A stretch of DNA of 64,000 nucleotides, taken from the IMG/VR virus record IMGVR_UViG_3300027792_000015, positions 1 through 64,000 of that record. One strand, given 5' to 3'. The position numbers and the translations under genes are program-made. Each line of letters begins with the position of its first letter. The stretch's first letter is position 1. This stretch comes from a virus. The notes under the pieces are model-generated. The model had not been told where the DNA came from and made no database searches. It saw only the letters and a list, made by a program, of their open reading frames with translations. Positions 59,656 through 64,000 of this stretch are shown here, one piece after another.

Positions 59656-59852
59656 ATAAAGAATACAATAATGTCAGCATAAATAATATAAAGCTTATTT
59701 ATGTAAGTGTTTTTAAGCATCATCACAAAATTGCTGGGTTTGACTGGTCGGATTTGGATACAGATGTTTTATATATATCACTTACGGCACCAGATTATCT
59801 TGACATTAAATTTAGAACTGTTGATGTTCCCATTTGGATAACAAATAAATAG
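59652..59852 (+). CDS. YIFK-box small protein (isolated member)
   Basis: 66 aa, core IKLIYVSVFKHHHKIAG followed by FDWSDLDTDVLYISL. Longer N-terminus than most members. Function unknown. Confidence 0.7.
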   Translation: MNKEYNNVSINNIKLIYVSVFKHHHKIAGFDWSDLDTDVLYISLTAPDYLDIKFRTVDVPIWITNK

Positions 59853-59882
59853 AGGCACCTCTCTAAATACAAAGGAGTAAAA

Positions 59883-60479
59883 ATGATTAGTCAAATGAAT
59901 ATGAGCGAATTGTTTCGTAGAATAATAATTTCCGGTTCAATTAGAGAAGATACTGCCTCTCAATTTTTGGAGCAAATTACTGCTCTTGAATGTATGGATG
60001 TAACTAAACCAATTAGTGTTTATATAGATACTTATGGCGGCAGTTTGGATGCTGCAATTACAATATATGATGCTATGAAGTCGTGTTGTTGCCCCATTAA
60101 CACAATTGGAATAGGCAAAGTAATGTCGGCTGGGGTTTTGTTGTTGGCCGCAGGAGATAAAGGAAGCAGATTTATAACCGACAATACAAGGGTAATGATA
60201 CACGAAGTTTCCGCCGGCGCAATTGGATCTGTAAGCGAAATGGAAGCATCATTGGAAGAAATAAGACATCAGCAAGAAAAATATATAGAGTTGCTATCAA
60301 AAAATTGTGGTGCAAAGAAAGATGAATTATTGGAGGACATGCAGTGTGAAACATTTATGTCAGCAGCAGAAGCAGTCAAATATGGGATTGCAGACAGAAT
60401 CGTTCCAATCAGACAACACACCCAAAAAACATACCCAAAACAAAAGAAGAAAGTATCAGCCAAGAAAACAAAGAAGTAA
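59883..60479 (+). CDS. clpP: ClpP-type serine protease
   Basis: 198 aa. Catalytic Ser in GKVMSAGVLLLAAG (about residue 85) and His in RVMIHEVSAG (about residue 110); the third residue is probably the D in the VSEMEASLEE-downstream helix region. IDTYGGSLDAAITIYDAM is the oxyanion/handle region. C-terminus is a Lys-rich tail (KKKVSAKKTKK). No Clp ATPase is near, so it may use the host ATPase or process virion proteins. AAAGGAG RBS. Confidence 0.9.
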   Translation: MISQMNMSELFRRIIISGSIREDTASQFLEQITALECMDVTKPISVYIDTYGGSLDAAITIYDAMKSCCCPINTIGIGKVMSAGVLLLAAGDKGSRFITDNTRVMIHEVSAGAIGSVSEMEASLEEIRHQQEKYIELLSKNCGAKKDELLEDMQCETFMSAAEAVKYGIADRIVPIRQHTQKTYPKQKKKVSAKKTKK

Positions 60480-60494
60480 GATGGAGATATAATT

Positions 60495-61331
60495 ATGAAA
60501 GTCAAGGAATTCTTTAAGCAAGCAAGATTATACGTAAATGTTCATCCATTTCATATTGTAATGACTGTTGCAATGATTACAATGTTTGTTATGCATATTT
60601 CTCACTATATGATGACTGGCACCATGTATAATTGGGTTGCTAAAAATAGCAATGATATAGCAACAAGTAATATCAAAAATATGCTTAATCGCAATTCAGA
60701 TAGAAAAGAATTCCTTGACGTGGTGGAGTTAAAAGGAAGCGAATGTGCTAAAAATTTGGCAGCAGTTAAAGAAGAAACTAATTCAAAGATTGATATTCTC
60801 AATAGCTCCATAGACCCAGAAAACAAAAAGAGAAAGTTAATAGAAAAGGTGAGGATAGCAATATCAGAAAACACTAATACTAAATTAGAAATAAGAGAGT
60901 TAAATAATATATCGATAGCAGTTGTTGATTATAGCTATCATTATAATTTGTCAATAGCAAAAGTTTTAGCACAAATAAGACAAGAAAGCAATTTTGTAAT
61001 CACAGCACGTTCCCCGGCTAATGCGCAAGGATTAATGCAAGTTATACCAGAAACATGGGAATATGTTTCCTTGAAAGAATTTGAACGGAAAAATGCAAGC
61101 CCGGACAATGTTTATCATAATATAAAAGCAGGATGTTTTTATATGTCGGAACAACTTTTTAAATTCAATAATTTTGACGATGCCTTGCGGGCATATAATT
61201 GGGGTCCTGATAAAGTCAGGAAATTGCGTGCAGGAGAAATTGATGAAAAACATATTCCGCAAGAAACCATTGAGTATGTTGTTAGCATAAATAAATGGAT
61301 TAAAGTTTTTGAAAGATATGGTTTGGAGTAA
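60495..61331 (+). CDS. Membrane-anchored lytic transglycosylase (SLT)
   Basis: 278 aa. Membrane segment at about residues 18-40 (PFHIVMTVAMITMFVMHI), a coiled linker, then an SLT domain: catalytic Glu in AQIRQESNF (about residue 162), ARSPANAQGLMQVIPETW and ALRAYNWGPDKV. It cleaves peptidoglycan during entry or lysis. GGAG RBS. Confidence 0.88.
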   Translation: MKVKEFFKQARLYVNVHPFHIVMTVAMITMFVMHISHYMMTGTMYNWVAKNSNDIATSNIKNMLNRNSDRKEFLDVVELKGSECAKNLAAVKEETNSKIDILNSSIDPENKKRKLIEKVRIAISENTNTKLEIRELNNISIAVVDYSYHYNLSIAKVLAQIRQESNFVITARSPANAQGLMQVIPETWEYVSLKEFERKNASPDNVYHNIKAGCFYMSEQLFKFNNFDDALRAYNWGPDKVRKLRAGEIDEKHIPQETIEYVVSINKWIKVFERYGLE

Positions 61332-61924
61332 TGAACAAATTAGAAATTTGGGAAAATATTGCAAAAGAAGTTCAGTGTTGTGAAAAATGCGATTTAGGGT
61401 GTCAAAAAGAATTGGACGGGCACGATGTTCATGTTATGGGTCAGGGAAATTTAGACGCTGACGTAATGTTTATTGCAGAGGCTGCCGGTCTTCAAGAGAC
61501 CATACATAAACGCCCGCTTACGCCGCCAGGAACATCTGGTAAAATTTTTGAAAAGTTATTGGCTAATTTGGGTCTAAACAGAGAGCAAGTATATACAACC
61601 AATGTTTGTTTGTGCAGGCCAGAAAAAAATAGAGACCCGGAGCCTTGGGAAATTTTAAAATGCAAACCATTTTTAAAGAGACAATTAGAATTAGTTGGCC
61701 CAAAAATCATTGTCACATTTGGAAGATTTGCTGCTCAAATATTTTTAAATGATGTAAAAATAACGAGAGACCATGGGCAATTAAAAAAGTCCAGTAATTT
61801 TGATTTTAATGTTTTCCCATTATATCATCCGGCATACATAGGGGCTTATGCTCCGGAAGAAAAAAGAGTAGAATTTAAAAACGATGTAATTACTTTGAAA
61901 AAAATATTAGAGAACACGAGGTAA
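61331..61924 (+). CDS. Family 4-like uracil-DNA glycosylase
   Basis: 197 aa. N-terminal Cys ligands in CCEKCDLGC and later Cys in NVCLCRPEKNRDP and KC fit the Fe-S cluster of family 4 UDGs. Motif A-like IAEAAGLQE, GTSGKIFEKLL and motif B-like YHPAYIGAY are present. It removes uracil from DNA, balanced by the dCMP deaminase next to it, which produces dUMP. TAATG overlap with the transglycosylase. Confidence 0.85.
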   Translation: MNKLEIWENIAKEVQCCEKCDLGCQKELDGHDVHVMGQGNLDADVMFIAEAAGLQETIHKRPLTPPGTSGKIFEKLLANLGLNREQVYTTNVCLCRPEKNRDPEPWEILKCKPFLKRQLELVGPKIIVTFGRFAAQIFLNDVKITRDHGQLKKSSNFDFNVFPLYHPAYIGAYAPEEKRVEFKNDVITLKKILENTR

Positions 61925-61926
61925 GT

Positions 61927-62430
61927 ATGTTAGGTCCGCGTAAAGATTTTTTGTGCTGGGACGATACCTGGATGTCCATAGCGCAGGTAATGGCCATGAG
62001 AAGCAAAGACCCATCAACGCAGGTTGCCGCCGTTGTTGTTAGTCAATCAAATAGAATGGTTGGAATAGGTTATAATGGCTTTCCATCTGGGTGCAATAGC
62101 AATGCTCTTCCGTGGGATAAGGTAGGAGACCCGCTTAATACGAAATATCTATATGTTTCTCATGCAGAGGCAAATGCTCTTGACAAAAGCATACAAGATA
62201 CAAATGGTTGTAAATTATACACAACTCTTTATCCGTGTAATCAATGCGCCATAAGGATAATCCAACGTGGAATCACAGAAGTAATTTATTTGTCAGACAA
62301 GTATCATGACACAGATGAGGCGCAGGCGGCAAGAAAGATGTTTGATTTAGCAAATATTAAGACAAGAAAATTTGAACCAAAGATAGATAGTTTTGTAATC
62401 AATTTAAAAGACCCAGTAAGGTCCGGCTAA
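61927..62430 (+). CDS. Deoxycytidylate (dCMP) deaminase
   Basis: 167 aa. SKDPSTQVAAVVV, GYNGFPSGCN, zinc motif HAEANAL (about residue 76) and PCNQCAIRIIQRGI (about residue 98) are the dCMP deaminase pattern. It makes dUMP for dTMP synthesis. It has the long insert between motifs, unlike the shorter deaminase at 3721. Confidence 0.92.
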   Translation: MLGPRKDFLCWDDTWMSIAQVMAMRSKDPSTQVAAVVVSQSNRMVGIGYNGFPSGCNSNALPWDKVGDPLNTKYLYVSHAEANALDKSIQDTNGCKLYTTLYPCNQCAIRIIQRGITEVIYLSDKYHDTDEAQAARKMFDLANIKTRKFEPKIDSFVINLKDPVRSG

Positions 62431-62741
62431 TGAAGGCAATTATAACGCTTGGGTGCGAGGGATATCAAGACCAGGGATTTATTTTTTGCCCAAAAGTAGA
62501 GAACAAACTCATTGACTTGGAAAAAATTGTTGGGTCTAAAAATTATTTTCAAGTCATTCAATATTTGGATTCGGTAGCAAAAATATTTGACGGGCCTTGT
62601 AATAATCTTAATATAATAACAAACGTAATGTATAAATTATATACACTTGAATATCTCACAGAAAAACAATATTATGATTTAGCATATTTTTATAATATGC
62701 ACAGAAAGTGTGGATTAATATTAGAATCAAAACTTAAATAA
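62430..62741 (+). CDS. Hypothetical protein
   Basis: 103 aa, TAATG overlap with the deaminase. Contains NLNIITNVMYKLYTLEYLTE, helical. No family recognised. Confidence 0.7.
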   Translation: MKAIITLGCEGYQDQGFIFCPKVENKLIDLEKIVGSKNYFQVIQYLDSVAKIFDGPCNNLNIITNVMYKLYTLEYLTEKQYYDLAYFYNMHRKCGLILESKLK

Positions 62742-62750
62742 AGGAGCAAA

Positions 62751-63122
62751 ATGGCAAAACCAGACAACGCACAGATTCAACCACCACAAGCATCTTTTGA
62801 TGTTCAGCAAGACTATGAAAGAAGAAAGAAAGAATTAGAAAGATCGTTTAAAGAGTTTCACAGGTTAGTTGGTAAAAAAGTATTAGACACAAATAAGTCA
62901 CCGGAAGTTAAAAAAGCAGAACTCGCAGTAGTAAATGATTTAGTTAAAGCAGCACAATCACTTGATAATGTGAATGTTGGAGAAGGTATTTTGGCTCTGG
63001 CATCAATAGCAATTAGAGAACAATTAATTGTTAGAGATAGAGTAAATCAGCTCGAATACGAATTATGTAAAGCCTTAAAAGATATTTCTGATTTAAAGGC
63101 AGCCAATGTCAAACCGAAGTAA
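62751..63122 (+). CDS. Hypothetical helical protein
   Basis: 123 aa, AAGGAG RBS. Helical, N-terminal PQASFDVQQDYERRKKELER and C-terminal VRDRVNQLEYELCKALKDI. Function unknown. Confidence 0.7.
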   Translation: MAKPDNAQIQPPQASFDVQQDYERRKKELERSFKEFHRLVGKKVLDTNKSPEVKKAELAVVNDLVKAAQSLDNVNVGEGILALASIAIREQLIVRDRVNQLEYELCKALKDISDLKAANVKPK

Positions 63123-63324
63123 AGAATTAGAAGAAATAAGATTATATATAGAGACACTTGATACGGAGGAGCAAAATGCTCACTCCCATTTATTAAATAC
63201 TCTCCAAAACACAATAGGTAGAACTTTTGAATTTGAAAATGTTGCAAAAGTTTTGAGAGAAGTATTGAATGCCAAATTAGGCATACTTGAAAAAATACGA
63301 AAGAAAATTCAAACATATGGGTAA
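63106..63324 (+). CDS. Small helical protein
   Basis: 72 aa overlapping the upstream gene by 17 nt. SKELEEIRLYIETLDTEE then VLREVLNAKLGILEKIRKKI. Overlaps the translocase start. Confidence 0.65.
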   Translation: MSNRSKELEEIRLYIETLDTEEQNAHSHLLNTLQNTIGRTFEFENVAKVLREVLNAKLGILEKIRKKIQTYG

Positions 63325-64000
63325 TCAAGCCGAAGAAATGGCAGAGATTTTGTTGCAATTAAAAATAAATGCAGACATAATAAGTATAGATAACAGTGGA
63401 ACTCTAACAAAATATTATCTTAAATTAAATCCAGGGGCCAAAGTATCTAAAATAGAAAATTGTTCTACGGAGATAGCGCTTGGTATAAAATCTTATAGTA
63501 AGCCAATAATAAAAGTGGTATTAGAGCAGGGACTGGTTGTTCTTGAAGTATTGTCCAAACCAATAAATTTTGTTGGCTTTTCAGAGTTGGCATGTGATAT
63601 TTTGGCAGATAATAATTTGCCAATCCTATTAGGCAGGACACACGACGGAAAAGACCTAACAATTGATTTAACAAAAATGCCACACTTGCTTGTGGCAGGA
63701 ACAACCGGTTCTGGTAAATCTGTGCTGCTTCACTCAATGATAGCAAGCATTTTAACATTTAGTAATGCTAATTTAGTTTTGATAGACCCCAAGAAAGTAG
63801 AGTTTTCACATTACGCAAATATTAAAGAGTTGTTGTTTCCAATTATAACCGAAACCGAAGAAGCAGGAAAAGTTTTGTCCGACTTAATCAGCGAAATGGA
63901 AAACCGCTTTAAGTTTATGTCCAAGCATAGGATGAACAATATATCTATGGCAAAGGGTCAATTTAAGTATATTGTCCTCGTGATAGATGAATTTTCTGAC
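63317..64000 (+). CDS. FtsK/SpoIIIE-family DNA translocase, 3' end outside the window
   Basis: At least 228 aa, open to the end of the window. Walker A VAGTTGSGKSVLLHSMI (about residue 130), IDPKKVEFSHY and Walker B YIVLVIDEFSD at the end are the FtsK pattern. Before it, ILLGRTHDGKDLTIDLTKMPHLL is the usual lead-in. In phages such proteins move DNA, for example in packaging or conjugation-like transfer. Start ATG 63317 overlaps the previous stop by 8 nt. Confidence 0.88.
   Translation, partial: MGNQAEEMAEILLQLKINADIISIDNSGTLTKYYLKLNPGAKVSKIENCSTEIALGIKSYSKPIIKVVLEQGLVVLEVLSKPINFVGFSELACDILADNNLPILLGRTHDGKDLTIDLTKMPHLLVAGTTGSGKSVLLHSMIASILTFSNANLVLIDPKKVEFSHYANIKELLFPIITETEEAGKVLSDLISEMENRFKFMSKHRMNNISMAKGQFKYIVLVIDEFSD

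Overview
This window is an AT-rich, densely packed piece of a large tailed bacteriophage genome (jumbo or huge-phage type). Almost every gene is on the + strand, with start/stop overlaps of the ATGA or TAATG kind. The genes match a virulent phage with extensive host takeover: DNA and RNA ligases, a DnaQ-like exonuclease, a Pif1/Dda-type helicase, two deaminases, a deoxyribonucleotidase, a family 4 uracil-DNA glycosylase, a tail-fibre-like protein, a membrane-anchored lytic transglycosylase and the start of an FtsK-like translocase. It also carries host-type housekeeping genes: IF-1, ribosomal protein bS21, peptide deformylase, GroEL, ClpP and a cysteine desulfurase. I see no tRNA or rRNA. The host cannot be named from the sequence, but the two CRISPR-repeat-like units described below suggest a host lineage with a subtype I-C-like system.

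Layout. 1-11.1 kb: small unknown genes, IF-1, a deaminase, a gp88-like protein, RNA ligase, deoxyribonucleotidase, exonuclease and DNA ligase. 11.4-21.1 kb: a MoxR AAA+ ATPase / VWA-metallopeptidase gene set with three related helper-like proteins and bS21, interrupted by an HNH nuclease and two Vsr-like zinc-ribbon nucleases. 21.1-29 kb: YwqK/MORN-type repeat proteins, the only minus-strand gene (a LAGLIDADG endonuclease), a helicase, a zinc metallopeptidase, a TnpB element and an ATP-grasp enzyme. 29-32.3 kb: first array of tiny genes. 32.3-46.5 kb: a third Vsr-like nuclease, GroEL, a fibre-like protein, a phosphoesterase, more YwqK proteins, a PD-(D/E)XK nuclease, FmdB-like protein and peptide deformylase. 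46.5-55.9 kb: two further arrays of tiny genes around a nucleotidyltransferase. 55.9-64 kb: cysteine desulfurase, coiled-coil proteins, a second HNH gene broken by an amber codon, ClpP, transglycosylase, UDG, dCMP deaminase and FtsK.

The most striking feature is a family of about 66 tiny genes (mostly 40-70 codons), here called the YIFK-box family. The shared core is roughly [LIV]-Y-[IVL]-x-[VIL]-[LF]-K-[YHFN]-[NKG]-x-x-I, close to the N-terminus and usually preceded by M-x-x-x-M. They fill three arrays (29.0-32.3, 46.6-52.4 and 53.7-55.9 kb) and five single sites. Many overlap so that the stop of one gene lies inside the first codons of the next. I know of no described function for them. A second family (ten YwqK/MORN-type proteins with a near-identical N-terminal domain) is scattered through the same accessory regions. 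Gene remnants at the family borders show active recombination.

Two solitary CRISPR-repeat-like units lie 24 kb apart (25329-25363 and 49632-49665). Each has a 7-bp stem followed by an 11-nt TGGATTGAAAC tail, as in subtype I-C repeats, and neither has a partner repeat or cas gene nearby. They are candidates for RNA-based anti-CRISPR units. Seven nuclease genes of selfish type (two HNH, three Vsr-like, one LAGLIDADG, one TnpB) show that the region is heavily colonised by mobile elements.
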